Positions 44,877 to 55,700 are shown, counted from the first letter of the stretch. The stretch is DNA of 64,000 nt from Rhodococcus sp. 1163 (GCF_002091985.1 NZ_MKKX01000038.1:496001-560000), one strand, 5' to 3'. Translations and numbers: made by a program. The notes: generated by a model not told the origin, from the letters alone.

Positions 44877-46022
44877 ATGAGTTCCGATTCCACGTCGTCA
44901 CCCACCCGATTCGCGACAGAAATCTATGCTTCGCGGCTGGCTCGCGCGGCCGAGTACGCCGGGCAGGCGGGTCTGGATGCCTTGCTGGTCACCCCTGGTC
45001 CAGATCTGCAATATCTGGTCGGTTCGCGGGCTAGTTCGTTCGAGCGGCTGATCTGCCTGGTGATCCCTGCGGATGGCTCGAGCCCCACCGTGATCGTCCC
45101 GCGGATCGAGTTGGCAGCCTTGCAGGATTCTGCGGTCGGTGATCTCGGTCTCGTCATTACCGATTGGGTGGATGGAGTCAGTCCCTACGCACTTGTCGCC
45201 GCCATCTTGCCGTCCGGTGCGAAGACCGCGGTCGACGACGCCATGCCGGCATTGCACTTCGTGCCGTTGGCCGAGAAAATGGGGCGGACACCGATTTTGG
45301 CGACCGCGGTGTTGCGGCAACTGCGAATGTCGAAGGACAGCGCCGAGATCGAGGCGCTTCGGCGCGCCGGCCATGCGATCGACCGGGTGCACGCCCGAAT
45401 GGGGGACTTCCTCAGGGTCGGCCGAACTGAGGCTGCAGTTGCGCACGACATCGGCGCCGCGATCGTGGAGGAGGGACACACCGAGGCAGCGTTCATCATC
45501 GTCGGTTCCGGTCCCCACGGCGCGGATCCGCATCACGAGGTGTCGGAGCGCATCATCGAGGCAGGAGATGTCGTTGTGATCGACATCGGCGGGCCCGTCG
45601 CGCCGGGGTACAACTCCGATTCGACGCGGACTTACGTTCTGGGCGAGCCCTCTGCCGAAGTTGCCGAGCAGTACGCCGTTCTCGAGCGAGCACAACAGGC
45701 GGCAGTCGACGCAGTCAGGCCCGGTGCGCGAGCCGAGACGATCGACGCGGCAGCGCGCGACGTGCTGTCCGCCGAGGGACTAGGAGATGTGTTCCTGCAC
45801 CGCACCGGCCACGGAATCGGTCTGTCGGTTCACGAGGAGCCTTACATCGTGGCAGGCAATGACATCGAATTGGTCGAGGGGATGGCCTTCAGCATCGAAC
45901 CCGGGATCTATTTTCGGGGCCAGTGGGGTGCGCGCATCGAGGACATCGTGATCGTCACCGCGGACGGGTGTGAGTCGGTCAATCTTCGGCCGCACGGGCT
46001 GGCGGTATTGCCGACCACGTAG
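44877..46022 (+). CDS. pepE: Xaa-Pro peptidase, M24 family (PepE-like)
   Basis: The 381-residue protein is an M24 metallopeptidase of the Xaa-Pro aminopeptidase/dipeptidase group. It has an N-terminal creatinase-like domain (1-150). The pita-bread catalytic domain carries metal ligands in [21 protein letters not shown] (two Asp), [15 protein letters not shown] (His), FSIEPGIYF (Glu) and [11 protein letters not shown] (Glu). It should release residues before proline from short peptides in the cytoplasm. It corresponds to Rv2089c (pepE) by order. Its stop is one base from the convergent F420-reductase stop. Confidence 0.88.
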   Translation: MSSDSTSSPTRFATEIYASRLARAAEYAGQAGLDALLVTPGPDLQYLVGSRASSFERLICLVIPADGSSPTVIVPRIELAALQDSAVGDLGLVITDWVDGVSPYALVAAILPSGAKTAVDDAMPALHFVPLAEKMGRTPILATAVLRQLRMSKDSAEIEALRRAGHAIDRVHARMGDFLRVGRTEAAVAHDIGAAIVEEGHTEAAFIIVGSGPHGADPHHEVSERIIEAGDVVVIDIGGPVAPGYNSDSTRTYVLGEPSAEVAEQYAVLERAQQAAVDAVRPGARAETIDAAARDVLSAEGLGDVFLHRTGHGIGLSVHEEPYIVAGNDIELVEGMAFSIEPGIYFRGQWGARIEDIVIVTADGCESVNLRPHGLAVLPTT

Positions 46023-46023
46023 A

Positions 46024-46437
46024 TCAGCGCGCTAGCAGTGACCGGGAGCCGAGTATCCGTTGGACGGCGATCGTGATGACGACGCGTTCTGGATTCTCCC
46101 GAGGGACTCGGTAGCGCTCGGCATATCTCCGCTCGGCCTCGTGGACGTCGTCTCGGTCCGTCAGCACGGTGCTCGGCCCTTCCAAAGTCAGCCATCGCGG
46201 TCCTTCGATCTGACTGACAGCTGCGTATCCACCTCGTGCAGCGTTGATCGCCTTCTGTGTAGTTCGGCCGGTGATCACGCGCGCAAGGCGAGCTTCGGGA
46301 TCCCAGGTGAACCCAACAGCGACGACGTGGGGAGTGCCGTCGGCGCGGAGTGTCGTCAGCGTGGCGAGATGACGTTGGGTGAGAAATTCGGTCGCCTCGG
46401 CGGTGAGGGCTGCGGGGTCTGCGGGGGTGGTGGCCAT
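46024..46437 (-). CDS. F420H2-dependent biliverdin reductase-like PPOX protein (Rv2074 type)
   Basis: The 137-residue protein has the split-barrel flavin/deazaflavin fold. Segments LTQRHLATLTTLRADGTPHVVAVGFTWDPEARLARVIT, RTTQKAINAARGG and AAVSQIEGPRWLTLEGPSTVLTD match M. tuberculosis Rv2074, an F420H2-dependent biliverdin reductase, over the whole length (from memory). The ATG at 46437 is 6 nt after TACGGT, which fixes the start. The gene is divergent from the SDR gene, as in M. tuberculosis. The precise substrate here is inferred from homology only. Confidence 0.82.
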   Translation of the reverse strand: MATTPADPAALTAEATEFLTQRHLATLTTLRADGTPHVVAVGFTWDPEARLARVITGRTTQKAINAARGGYAAVSQIEGPRWLTLEGPSTVLTDRDDVHEAERRYAERYRVPRENPERVVITIAVQRILGSRSLLAR

Positions 46438-46443
46438 GCTACG

Positions 46444-46449
46444 ACCGTA
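46444..46449 (-). promoter_or_regulatory. -10 box TACGGT, leaderless promoter of the biliverdin reductase-like gene
   Basis: The minus-strand TACGGT lies 6 nt before the ATG at 46437. Confidence 0.45.
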
Positions 46450-46468
46450 ATCGGCGAGACTGTCAGGC

Positions 46469-47242
46469 GTGACGTCCACTCCACCCAGTGACACTTTTCC
46501 GCGCCATGTCGGCACAGTCCTGCTTCTAGGGGGCCGCAGCGAGATCGGTATGGAGGTGGCGACGCGGCTCGCACCGGGTCGGACCGTCGTACTTGCCGCG
46601 AGGCGGAGCGACCAGCTTTCCTCGCAGGTAGGGCGATTGCGGGCCGGCGGTGCACACAGCGTCGCAACGGTGGAGTTCGATGCCGACGACGTGAGCCGGC
46701 ACGGCGAGTTTCTCGAATCCGTCGCGCAGGAGTACGGCCCGTTGGCGACCGTTGTTCTGGCATTCGGAATCCTTGGCGATCATTCACGGGCGGTATCGGA
46801 CGCCGAGCATGCGATGGCGATAGTGCATACCGACTTCGTCGCCCAGGTTTCCGTTCTCACTCATACGGCTCGGATGATGCGCCAACAGGGGAGCGGCGAA
46901 CTTGTAGTGTTCTCCTCCGTGGCAGGCGTTCGCGTGCGCAAAGCCAACTATGTGTACGGCTCGGCCAAGGCCGGCCTCGACGGTTTCGCGGGCGGTCTAG
47001 CGGATGCACTGCATGGGTCTGGGGTATCACTGCTACTGGTTCGCCCAGGATTCGTCATCGGATCGATGACCGAGGGGATGTCTCCCGCACCGTTTTCCAG
47101 TACGCCGGACCAAGTTGCTGATGCCGTCGTGCATGCACTGGCACGAAAGAAGTCTCGGGTGTGGGTGCCCGGCATTCTCGGACCCCTGTACGTCGGATTG
47201 AATCTGCTGCCGTCGTGGCTCTGGCGAAAGATGCCTCGCTGA
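46469..47242 (+). CDS. Short-chain dehydrogenase/reductase
   Basis: The 257-residue SDR has a variant nucleotide-binding motif VLLLGGRSEIGMEVA near residue 17, an NAG-like position replaced by AFGILGDH, and the catalytic Ser-Tyr-Lys in VVFSSVAGVRVRKANYVYGSAKAGLDGF. It reduces or oxidises an unknown carbonyl/alcohol pair. It matches Rv2073c beside cobL. The GTG start at 46469 has no strong ribosome binding site. Its stop TGA overlaps the cobL ATG by one base (TGATG), so the two genes are co-translated, which hints at a link with cobalamin synthesis without proving it. Confidence 0.85.
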   Translation: MTSTPPSDTFPRHVGTVLLLGGRSEIGMEVATRLAPGRTVVLAARRSDQLSSQVGRLRAGGAHSVATVEFDADDVSRHGEFLESVAQEYGPLATVVLAFGILGDHSRAVSDAEHAMAIVHTDFVAQVSVLTHTARMMRQQGSGELVVFSSVAGVRVRKANYVYGSAKAGLDGFAGGLADALHGSGVSLLLVRPGFVIGSMTEGMSPAPFSSTPDQVADAVVHALARKKSRVWVPGILGPLYVGLNLLPSWLWRKMPR

Positions 47243-48453
47243 TGCTCCCTGTCGGTCGTATCGCCGTCGTCGGTATCGGAGCGGACGGTTGGGAAGGTGT
47301 AGCCGAATCCGCCAGGGCTGTGATCTTGTCCTCGGACGTGGTCTTCGGCTCGACTCGGCAGTTGGCGACGCTTCCCATACCGGACGATCGTGTACGTCCG
47401 TGGCCGTCCCCGATGTTGCCCGGCCTGCGAGCCTCGATCGACGAGTTCGACGGTAAGCGGGTATGCGTACTCGCCAGCGGGGATCCCATGTTCCACGGCA
47501 TCGGAGTCACGCTGGCGAGGGAATTCGGCGCCCAGCGGTTGCATGTGATGCCTGCCCCGTCGTCGATGTCATTGGCCTGTGCGCGGCTGGGCTGGGCGGT
47601 GCACACCACCACCGCAGTCAGTCTCGTCAACTCCGAAGCCGCGACGCTGTTACCCGCCTTGGCTCACGGCAGCCGAGTGATCGTCCTTTCCCGAGACCGG
47701 CACACCCCCGCTCAGGTGGTGTCGTTGCTGCGTGAATCGGGGTTCGCGGACTCGGTTGTCACAGTCTTCGAACAACTCGGTGGACACGCCGAACGGTCGG
47801 TGACCGGTACTGCGCGCACGTGGGGCGAGTCGCCCGGAGATCCGCTCAACGTCGTCGCTGTCGAGTGCGTGTTCTCGCCCACTTCGACTCGGATCAGTCG
47901 GATCCCAGGGCTGCCCGACGCTGTTTACGCCGGTGACGGTCAGCTGACCAAATCCGAGGTTCGCGCCTTGACGGTCAGCGCGCTTGCCCCGACGCCGGGA
48001 GAAGTGTTGTTCGACGTCGGAGGCGGGTCCGGATCGATCGGTATCGAATGGATGCGAACGGATCCACGATGCACCGCAGTCGCATTCGAGATTATCGAGG
48101 CACGGCGATCACAGATCGAAGTCAACGCACATGCGCTCGGTGTTCCAGGACTTCAGGTTCGAGGCGCTGCACCCGACTGCTTCGGCGACGGTGAGCAGCC
48201 CGATGCCGTGTTCATCGGTGGCGGACTGACCCAGAGAGAGATGGTCGAAGCCTGCTGGTCACAATTGCGAGCAGGGGGGAGACTCGTCGCGAATGCGGTG
48301 ACGGCCGAATCCGAGGCGCTTCTTCTCCAATGTGTGGATCGGTACGGTGGGTCGTTGAGGAAGTTCCAGATCTACCGGGGGGAGCCGTTGGGCTCGTTCA
48401 CGAGTTGGCGCCCGCAGCTTCCGGTTGCGCAGTGGATATCGATCAAGCAGTGA
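47242..48453 (+). CDS. cobL: Precorrin-6Y C5,15-methyltransferase (decarboxylating) CobL
   Basis: CobL methylates C5 and C15 of precorrin-6B and removes the C12 acetate carboxyl group in aerobic cobalamin synthesis. The 403-residue fusion has an N-terminal CbiE-type tetrapyrrole methylase (about 1-200, VGIGADGWEGVAESARAVI, LASGDPMFHGIG) and a C-terminal CbiT-type Rossmann methyltransferase (about 225-403, EVLFDVGGGSGSIGIEWMR). The ATG at 47242 overlaps the SDR stop; cobK follows with a 4-bp overlap. cobM, which lies between cobL and cobK in M. tuberculosis, is not here. Confidence 0.94.
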   Translation: MLPVGRIAVVGIGADGWEGVAESARAVILSSDVVFGSTRQLATLPIPDDRVRPWPSPMLPGLRASIDEFDGKRVCVLASGDPMFHGIGVTLAREFGAQRLHVMPAPSSMSLACARLGWAVHTTTAVSLVNSEAATLLPALAHGSRVIVLSRDRHTPAQVVSLLRESGFADSVVTVFEQLGGHAERSVTGTARTWGESPGDPLNVVAVECVFSPTSTRISRIPGLPDAVYAGDGQLTKSEVRALTVSALAPTPGEVLFDVGGGSGSIGIEWMRTDPRCTAVAFEIIEARRSQIEVNAHALGVPGLQVRGAAPDCFGDGEQPDAVFIGGGLTQREMVEACWSQLRAGGRLVANAVTAESEALLLQCVDRYGGSLRKFQIYRGEPLGSFTSWRPQLPVAQWISIKQ

Positions 48454-49190
48454 GGGTGCTGGTACTCGGAGGCACCTCCGAGTCGCGAGAGCTGGCCGCA
48501 CGGTTGTCCGGCGACGATCGGTTCGACGTCGTCACCTCTCTCGCCGGCCGCGTCCGGGACCCGAAACTCCCGCTCGGCACTTCGCGCGTCGGCGGGTTCG
48601 GCGGGGCCGACGGGCTGACCCGTTGGCTGCACGATCACGAGATCGACGCGATGGTGGACGCGACGCATCCCTTCGCCTCCACGATCTCGAACAACGCCGC
48701 CATCGCCGTTGCACACCATCGCATCCCGCTTCTCGGACTGCATCGCACGCCATGGTCCCGCAGGCCCCGTGACCAGTGGATAGAGGTATTCACCCCAGGC
48801 GAAGCAGCGGCGGCCATTCCAGCCGACGCCGGTCGCGTCCTGCTGACGATCGGGCGTCAGGAGGTAGCGGCATTCGCGGGGGTCGAATCCAGCTGGTTTC
48901 TGATTCGTAGTATCGATCGACCGGACCCGGTACTTCCTATCCATCACGAATTACTGCTCGCGCGAGGGCCGTTCGACCTCGACTCCGAGATCGAACTGAT
49001 GCGTCGCCGTGGGATCGACGCCGTCATCAGCAAAAACAGCGGGGGAGTGATGACCGAAGCGAAGATCACCGCAGCGAGAGAACTGGGTATTCCAGTGATC
49101 ATGATCGCCCGGCCGACAGTGCCGCCCGATCGACGTGTGGTCCACACCGTGGACGACGTCGTCACCTGGCTTGGTTCGCTCTCCGGCTAG
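48450..49190 (+). CDS. cobK: Precorrin-6A reductase CobK
   Basis: CobK reduces precorrin-6A to precorrin-6B with NADPH. The 246-residue protein has the NADPH-binding start VRVLVLGGTSESRELAARL, VDATHPFASTISNNAA, LLTIGRQEVAAF, SKNSGGVMTEAKITAARELGIPVIMIARP, all family-typical. The GTG at 48450 overlaps the cobL stop as GTGA. Its stop shares the tetranucleotide CTAG with the convergent cobIJ stop. Confidence 0.94.
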   Translation: MRVLVLGGTSESRELAARLSGDDRFDVVTSLAGRVRDPKLPLGTSRVGGFGGADGLTRWLHDHEIDAMVDATHPFASTISNNAAIAVAHHRIPLLGLHRTPWSRRPRDQWIEVFTPGEAAAAIPADAGRVLLTIGRQEVAAFAGVESSWFLIRSIDRPDPVLPIHHELLLARGPFDLDSEIELMRRRGIDAVISKNSGGVMTEAKITAARELGIPVIMIARPTVPPDRRVVHTVDDVVTWLGSLSG

Positions 49191-50692
49191 GCCCGTCCCT
49201 CTGTCGCGGGATATCTGCGTGGCGTGAAGATCATTGCGCCACTTCCCGTGTCGATGATCTCGGTAAGCGAGGATCCCACGATGAGGAGGCATCGCATATC
49301 GATATTCGCTTCGGCGAGGTCGGCCAACCGGACGGTGGTCACCGACTCGTCTTCGCTTCCCACCGCGCGACCGATGACCACCGGGGTGTCGGGTCCACGA
49401 TGTTCGAGGAGGATGTCACGGGTCGCCGAGATTTGCCATGTCCTCGACTTCGAGGCGGGGTTGTAGATGGCGATCGCCATGTCCGCTTCGGCCACAGCCG
49501 ACAAGCGGGCGGCCACGACGTCCCAGGGCTTGAGGCGATCCGACAGTGAAATCACGGCATAGTCGTGTCCGAGGGGTGCACCGACGCGGCTTGCAACCGC
49601 ATTCGCTGCAGTCATTCCGGGGACGACCCGCACCGGCACGGTAGACCATTGATCTTCGGCGGCAATTTCCACTACCGCCGAGGCCATTGCGAACACTCCA
49701 GGATCGCCGGAGGACACCACGGCAACCCGTCGACCCCGCTTCGCGAGATCCAATGCGAAGGCAGCGCGTTCGGACTCGACCTTGTTGTCGCTTGCATGCC
49801 GAATCTGTCCGGCCTGCAACGGGACTCGGTCGAGGTACGTCACATAACCGACGAGGTCGGTGGCAGCGCGAAGCTCATGACGAACCTCGTCCGTCGTCCA
49901 CCTGTCTGCGCCCGGACCGAGCCCGACGACGACCACTTCACCCAGCGTGCGCGATTCGACGGGATTGTTCGCCGGGCTCGGTACGACTGCGATGGAGAAG
50001 TACGGCACCTCGTCGGCGACGACGTCGGCAGCGGCAAGGACCCGTTCGCTACCGGTACTGGCGCGTTCGACGTAGAAAGCTTCGTCGAGTCGTCCTGAGT
50101 CTTTCAGTGCAGCTGCAACATTGGGGTAGGTGCGCCCGAGCTTCATGATTGCGGCCGCATCGGTGTTTCGAAGCCGTCTGGTCAGCTCGGCGACAGGCAG
50201 CGTTCCGGGTAGCACCGTGAAGACTTCGTCTCGCTCGACCAGTGGTGTCTTCAATGCGGCCGAGGCGGCGCTCACCGACGTCACACCCGGTACGATCTCG
50301 ACGTCGAATCGGTCGCAGAGCCGCTTGTGCATGTGCATGTAGGAGCTGTAGAAGAGCGGGTCGCCCTCGGCGAGAAGGACCACCGAGAGTCCGGACTCGA
50401 GATGTGCGGCAAGGCGTTCGGCTGCCTGGGCGTAGAACTCGTCGATAGCTCCCTGATAGCCACCTGGGTGATCGGTGGCCTCCGTGGTGACCGGGTAGAC
50501 CAGGTGCTCTTCGATCTGACCTTCGCGCATATAGCCGGCGGCGACTCCGCGTGAGATGGATTTGCCATGCTTGGCGCTGTGGAATGCCACGACATCGGCT
50601 TCACCGATGACCCGCGCAGCTTTGACCGTCACCAGTTCGGGATCCCCGGGCCCGATGCCGACGCCCCACAACTTGCCTGGAATTATGCTCAT
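49187..50692 (-). CDS. cobIJ: Fused precorrin-2 C20- / precorrin-3B C17-methyltransferase CobIJ
   Basis: This 501-residue fusion carries out two SAM-dependent methylations of the corrin pathway. Residues about 5-240 are CobI ([41 protein letters not shown]). Residues about 250-495 are CobJ ([52 protein letters not shown]), which contracts the ring at C17. The same fusion occurs in M. tuberculosis (Rv2066). The ATG overlaps the cobH stop by 4 bp. It converges on cobK with overlapping stop codons. Confidence 0.94.
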   Translation of the reverse strand: MSIIPGKLWGVGIGPGDPELVTVKAARVIGEADVVAFHSAKHGKSISRGVAAGYMREGQIEEHLVYPVTTEATDHPGGYQGAIDEFYAQAAERLAAHLESGLSVVLLAEGDPLFYSSYMHMHKRLCDRFDVEIVPGVTSVSAASAALKTPLVERDEVFTVLPGTLPVAELTRRLRNTDAAAIMKLGRTYPNVAAALKDSGRLDEAFYVERASTGSERVLAAADVVADEVPYFSIAVVPSPANNPVESRTLGEVVVVGLGPGADRWTTDEVRHELRAATDLVGYVTYLDRVPLQAGQIRHASDNKVESERAAFALDLAKRGRRVAVVSSGDPGVFAMASAVVEIAAEDQWSTVPVRVVPGMTAANAVASRVGAPLGHDYAVISLSDRLKPWDVVAARLSAVAEADMAIAIYNPASKSRTWQISATRDILLEHRGPDTPVVIGRAVGSEDESVTTVRLADLAEANIDMRCLLIVGSSLTEIIDTGSGAMIFTPRRYPATEGRA

Positions 50693-51324
50693 TCTTCCTC
50701 GCTTGCAATGGCATTGACTGCGGCAGCTGTGATGGCGCTACCGCCACGCCGCCCCCGAACCACCAGATACTCGAGACCGAAGTTCGAGGTGATGAGGTCC
50801 TCCTTGGATTCGGCAGCACCGATGAAACCGACCGGACCCCCGACGATCGCGGCGGGTTTGGGCGCGCCTGCAGCCAGCATCTCGAGTAAATGGAACAGCG
50901 CTGTCGGCGCATTACCGATCGCAACTACGGCGCCATCGAGCCGATCTCCCCACAATTCGAGCGCGGCTGCAGTTCGAGTCGTACCCATCTTGGCCGCGAG
51001 ATCACGCACTCTCGGATCCGACAGCATGCAGATCACTTCGTTGTCGGCGGGCAACCGTCGGCGCGTGACACCTGCTGCGACCATTTTCACATCGCACAGA
51101 ACCGGTGCACCTGCAGCAAGGGCTGAGCGGGCGTTGGAAACAACCGACGGTGTGGCACCGACAACTTCGGTGAGGTCGACTTCACCGCTGGCATGGATCA
51201 TCCGAACGACGACCTGCGCAACGTCAGGGGCGAACGCCGAAAGATCCGCCTCGGCTCGAATAGTCGCGAAGGACTGTCGATAGATCTCCGCACCGTCGCG
51301 GATGTAGTCGTACATGGAGTTCAC
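50689..51324 (-). CDS. cobH: Precorrin-8X methylmutase CobH
   Basis: CobH moves a methyl group from C11 to C12, giving hydrogenobyrinate. The 211-residue protein starts [19 protein letters not shown], has the catalytic His44 in [13 protein letters not shown], and has [11 protein letters not shown] and [19 protein letters not shown]. Its length fits the family. It lies between cobG and cobIJ, 22 bp after cobG. Confidence 0.95.
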   Translation of the reverse strand: MNSMYDYIRDGAEIYRQSFATIRAEADLSAFAPDVAQVVVRMIHASGEVDLTEVVGATPSVVSNARSALAAGAPVLCDVKMVAAGVTRRRLPADNEVICMLSDPRVRDLAAKMGTTRTAAALELWGDRLDGAVVAIGNAPTALFHLLEMLAAGAPKPAAIVGGPVGFIGAAESKEDLITSNFGLEYLVVRGRRGGSAITAAAVNAIASEEE

Positions 51325-51346
51325 GATAGGTCAGAACGGAGACCCC

Positions 51347-52498
51347 TCATGACACCCGGTATCCGGCGCCGGTGGCGACGACGTCCACGATCTCGCCTTT
51401 CGGCCTGCCACATCGACGCTCGCATCCTGACCAATGTTCGCGTTGGTCAGCCAGATTTCGGCCGGCGGCCACGGCGTCACGTAGATCCCCCCGCACGTCG
51501 GCATTCGACTTCTCGCACCCAGGTGCGCCGGTGCAGGCGCTGAGGTTCACCCAGGGTGAGTCGGCATCGAAGATCAAGCCCATCGGAGCCAGTACTCGGA
51601 CCACCTGTTCGGCAGCGCCCTCGTCGAGATCGCACACGACGATCCCGCGCCACGGCGTGACGACGAGCGGCTTGTCGATTGCAGCGAGAAACTCGGCGAG
51701 CCGTGCGTCGAGGACTCCGAGCGCAAGAACTCCGCCCAGCGCGACGAGTCCGTCGCCCTGCGACAGCCACCCGATCGGGGGCGTATCGGACGGTCGAGTG
51801 GCCAGTGGGCCCGTACTTGTAGGGTCGTAACCGGATGAATCGAGGCCCAGCGTTGCGAGAACTCGTGCGGGTCCGTCGGCTAGCTCGGTCAGTCGCCACT
51901 CCGTGCCCCGCAACGAGACGAATATTCGGGCGGCGTCCACCAAAACGTCGACGACGCTGTCGCGGTAGACCCGGACACCCGTATCAGCGCCACCGAGGAT
52001 CAGGGCGAACAACTCGGGCGAGAGCGCTTGGACACCGAAGTCCGGGTTTAGAGCGGTGACATCGCCTCGGCCGTCGTCGAGGGCGAACAGTGTGCGGCCG
52101 GGAAGATCCGCCAGCTCGGCACGGGCGCACAAGGCTCGGTCGAGTGCGGTGATCAAGGTTCGGACATCGGTGACACCATTGACCCGACCAGTCAAAGGCG
52201 AGGCAAGAATGTTGCGCACACGCTCGTGCGACGGGGAGGGCAACATACCGGCATCCGCGAGCCGTCGAGCCAGCTCGGTGCTGTCCCGAACCCCGCGGAA
52301 TTGAATGTTGCCGCGGGATGTCAGCTGCATCGACCCGTTGCCGAGATCGCCGGCAGCCTTCGCGAGAACCTGCATGTGGGAAGGGTTGACCATTCCGCCG
52401 GGCAGCCGCACCCTGGCCAGAGCGCCATCGGCTGCTTGGTGCAAGGTCAGTGCGCCTGGGCAGCGGTCGGGGGTCGTTCTCGGGTCGCTCGACATCAC
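51347..52498 (-). CDS. cobG: Precorrin-3B synthase CobG
   Basis: CobG uses O2 to convert precorrin-3A to precorrin-3B, the hallmark of the aerobic pathway. The 383-residue protein has nitrite/sulfite-reductase half-domains (GNGSMQLTSRGNIQFRGV) and Fe-S cysteines in NLSACTGAPGCEKSNADV and HWSGCERRCGRP. The GTG at 52498 lies 6 nt after a TAGCCT -10 box; an ATG follows immediately (52495). It heads the cobG-cobH-cobIJ operon, divergent from the riboswitch and cobN. Confidence 0.93.
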   Translation of the reverse strand: MMSSDPRTTPDRCPGALTLHQAADGALARVRLPGGMVNPSHMQVLAKAAGDLGNGSMQLTSRGNIQFRGVRDSTELARRLADAGMLPSPSHERVRNILASPLTGRVNGVTDVRTLITALDRALCARAELADLPGRTLFALDDGRGDVTALNPDFGVQALSPELFALILGGADTGVRVYRDSVVDVLVDAARIFVSLRGTEWRLTELADGPARVLATLGLDSSGYDPTSTGPLATRPSDTPPIGWLSQGDGLVALGGVLALGVLDARLAEFLAAIDKPLVVTPWRGIVVCDLDEGAAEQVVRVLAPMGLIFDADSPWVNLSACTGAPGCEKSNADVRGDLRDAVAAGRNLADQREHWSGCERRCGRPKGEIVDVVATGAGYRVS

Positions 52499-52504
52499 CT
52501 GTCC

Positions 52505-52510
52505 AGGCTA
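52505..52510 (-). promoter_or_regulatory. -10 box TAGCCT, leaderless promoter of cobG-cobH-cobIJ
   Basis: The minus-strand TAGCCT lies 6 nt before the cobG GTG. The transcript would have no leader and therefore no riboswitch. Confidence 0.55.
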
Positions 52511-52539
52511 CAAGTGCATCTTGTCGGCGTTTCCCGATG

Positions 52540-52690
52540 TTACGAGCCAGGAGGTTTCTTCGGTAGCATCCCCTTCGAACGGCTTCGGCCGAGAGGAAGC
52601 CGGTGTAAGTCCGGCGCGGTCGCGCCACTGTGAAAGCCAGACCCTCTCCCGTGAGCCCACACGCAAGACGAATGCGGGGCGCGAAAACCC
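52540..52690 (+). promoter_or_regulatory. Cobalamin (AdoCbl) riboswitch upstream of cobN
   Basis: The conserved core reads GAAGCCGGTGTAAGTCCGGC (52596-52615), followed by CGGTCGCGCC, and ends in the B12 box GCCACTGT (52624-52631). These are the J6/3 and kissing-loop elements of cobalamin riboswitches. Flanking stems occupy roughly 52540-52690; the outer limits are approximate. The cobN ribosome binding site GAGGAGGG (52692-52699) follows directly, so control by hiding the site when B12 is bound is likely (inferred). Confidence 0.9.
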
Positions 52691-52707
52691 CGAGGAGGGC
52701 AGTACCC

Positions 52708-55700
52708 GTGATCCTGCTTCTGTCCACATCGGACACCGACCTGCTCAGTGCGCGTGCCAGCGGCGCCGACTACCGGTGGGGAAACCCCTCCCGCCTGCTC
52801 GCCGACGATGTCGCCGGGCTGGCCGAGGGCGTCGATGTGATCGTGCTCCGGATCCTGGGGTCGAAGCGGTCCTGGGAAGAAGGCGTCGACGCAGTACTCG
52901 CCTCGGGCGTTCCCGTGGTCGTTCTCGGTGGGGAGCAGGCGCCGGACGCGGAGTTGATGGAGTTGTCGACCGTTCCAGGCAATGTCGCAGCTCAGGCTCA
53001 TAATTACCTGGCAGAAGGTGGCCCGGAGAATCTTGCCGAACTCTTCGGCTTCCTGTCCGACACCGTTCTGCTCACCGGTCATGGGTTTGCTCCGCCCGTC
53101 CACACCCCCACGTGGGGAGTGCTGGAATCTTCGGTGACACCCGCCGATGCAGATGGACCGACCATCGCGATCCTCTACTACCGAGCGCAGCACCTGGCCG
53201 GAAACACTGCCTACATCGAAGCTCTCGCCGCGGCCGTCGAGGCGAAAGGTGGAAAGGCGCTGCCGATCTTCTGCGCATCGTTGCGCGCCGCGGAACCGGA
53301 ACTACTGGGCGCTTTGAAGTCGGCCGACGCGATGATCGTGACCGTGCTGGCCGCGGGCGGAACCAAGCCTGCAGGCGCGTCCGCAGGCGGCGACGACGAA
53401 GCCTGGGACGTTGCCGAACTGGCCGCACTGGACGTTCCCATCCTTCAGGGGCTCTGCTTGACCAGCAGCCGGGCTGCCTGGGACGCGAACGACGACGGCA
53501 TGTCGCCGCTCGACGTTGCGACCCAAGTTGCGGTTCCCGAGTTCGACGGCCGACTCATCACGGTTCCGTTTTCGTTCAAAGAGATCGACGGCGATGGCCT
53601 GACCACCTACGTCCCCGATCACGAACGTGCCGCGAGGGTCGCCGGAATCGCGGTGCGTCATGCACGGCTTCGCCACATTCCTGCATCGGAGCGCAGGATT
53701 GCCCTGATGTTCTCGGCCTACCCGACCAAACATGCTCGCATCGGAAATGCCGTCGGCCTCGATACACCGGCAAGCGCGATTTCGCTCATGACCGAGATGC
53801 GCACAGCGGGATACGATCTCGGACCCGAAGACGGCGCCGACGCAGTTCCGGGCTTGGCCGCCCGCGATGGCGACGCACTCATTCACGCACTGATCGCGCG
53901 CGGTGGACAGGACCCGGATTGGCTCACCGACGAACAGCTCGAGGGAAATCCGATCCGCATCTCGGCCGCGCGGTACCGGTCGTGGTTCGCCGAGCTCCCG
54001 GAGGATCTGACGTCCGCCGTCGAGAAGCATTGGGGACCGGCTCCCGGTGATCTGTACGTAGACCGGTCGAGCGATCGCGACGGCGAAATCGTCATCGCGG
54101 CGATGCAGTTCGGCAATGTCGTCATCATGGTTCAACCGCCCCGCGGATTCGGTGAGCGACCCGTCGCGATCTATCACGATCCGGATCTGCCTCCCAGCCA
54201 CCACTATCTCGCGGCATATCGCTGGATCCAGGCCTCTCGTCAGGACGGCGGCTTCGGTGCCGACGCGATGGTCCACCTCGGAAAGCACGGCAACCTCGAG
54301 TGGCTGCCCGGTAAGACGCTCGGGATGTCCGCTTCGTGCGGCACCGATGCCGCGCTCGGCGACCTGCCGCTGATCTACCCGTTCCTCGTCAACGATCCGG
54401 GCGAGGGGACGCAGGCCAAGCGTCGCGCCCACGCCACCTTGGTCGATCACCTCATCCCGCCGATGGCCCGCGCCGAAAGCTACGGCGACATCTCCCGGCT
54501 CGAGCAGTTACTCGACGAGCATGCCAACATCTCGGCTTTGGACCCGGCCAAACTGCCTGCTATCAGGCAGCAGATCTGGACGTTGATGACCGCGGCCCAG
54601 ATGCATCAGGACCTCGGATTGGAGGAGCGTCCCGACGAAGAAGTATTCGACGACATGCTGCTGCACGTCGACGGTTGGCTCTGCGAGATCAAGGACGTCC
54701 AGATCCGGGACGGTCTGCACATCCTCGGCCAGGAACCGGTCGGCGACGCCGAGGTGGAGTTGGTGCTGGCCATGCTGCGTGCACGTCAGATGTGGGGCGG
54801 CGAACAAACCGTGCCCGGACTTCGCGAAGCGTTGGGACTGAGCGAAGACGGGGACGAGGAGCGAACACGAGTCGACGCCATCGAGTCGATCGCGCACGCT
54901 CTCGTGGCGAAAATGCAGACGGAGCAGTGGGAACCCGACGCCGCCGAACGGGTGGCGGGAGAGCACGGACCGGTCGTCGCCGAGATCCTTCGCTTCGCGG
55001 CCACCGAGGTGGTTCCCCGGCTCCGGGCAACCTCTCGCGAGATCGATCAAATCCTCCACGCACTCGACGGCGGGTTCATTCCTGCCGGCCCGAGCGGGTC
55101 CCCGCTGCGCGGACTCATCAACGTTCTGCCCACCGGCAGGAACTTCTACTCGGTCGATCCCAAGGCAGTGCCGTCGCGCTTGGCGTGGGAAACCGGGCAG
55201 GCAATGGCCGAGTCGCTTCTCGCGCGCTACCGCAAGGACCACGGGGAGTGGCCCAAGTCCGTGGGTCTGTCGGTGTGGGGCACCTCAGCCATGCGGACCT
55301 CCGGTGACGATGTCGCAGAGGTCTTCGCACTTCTCGGCGTCGCACCGGTGTGGGACGAGGCATCGAGACGCGTCACCAAGCTCGAGGTCATCGAGCTGGC
55401 CGAACTGGGACGCCCACGCATCGACGTCACGGTGCGAATCAGTGGTTTCTTCCGTGACGCCTTTCCCCACGTGCTGGCGATGCTCGACGACGCGGTGCGC
55501 CTCGTTGCGGCATTGGACGAACCGGCCGGTCAGAACTACGTTCGCGCGCACGCTCAGGCAGATCTCGCCGAGCATGGCGATGAGCGTCGCTCGACGACCC
55601 GTATCTTCGGCTCGAAGCCTGGAACGTACGGCGCTGGGCTGCTGCAACTGATCGACAGCAAGACCTGGCGTAGCGACGAGGATCTGGCGCAGGTCTACAC

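Noticed and set aside
52630-52707. Upstream extension of CobN from an ATG at 52630
   Set aside because: This start lies in the B12 box of the riboswitch; the GTG at 52708 has a good ribosome binding site and matches the family N-terminus.
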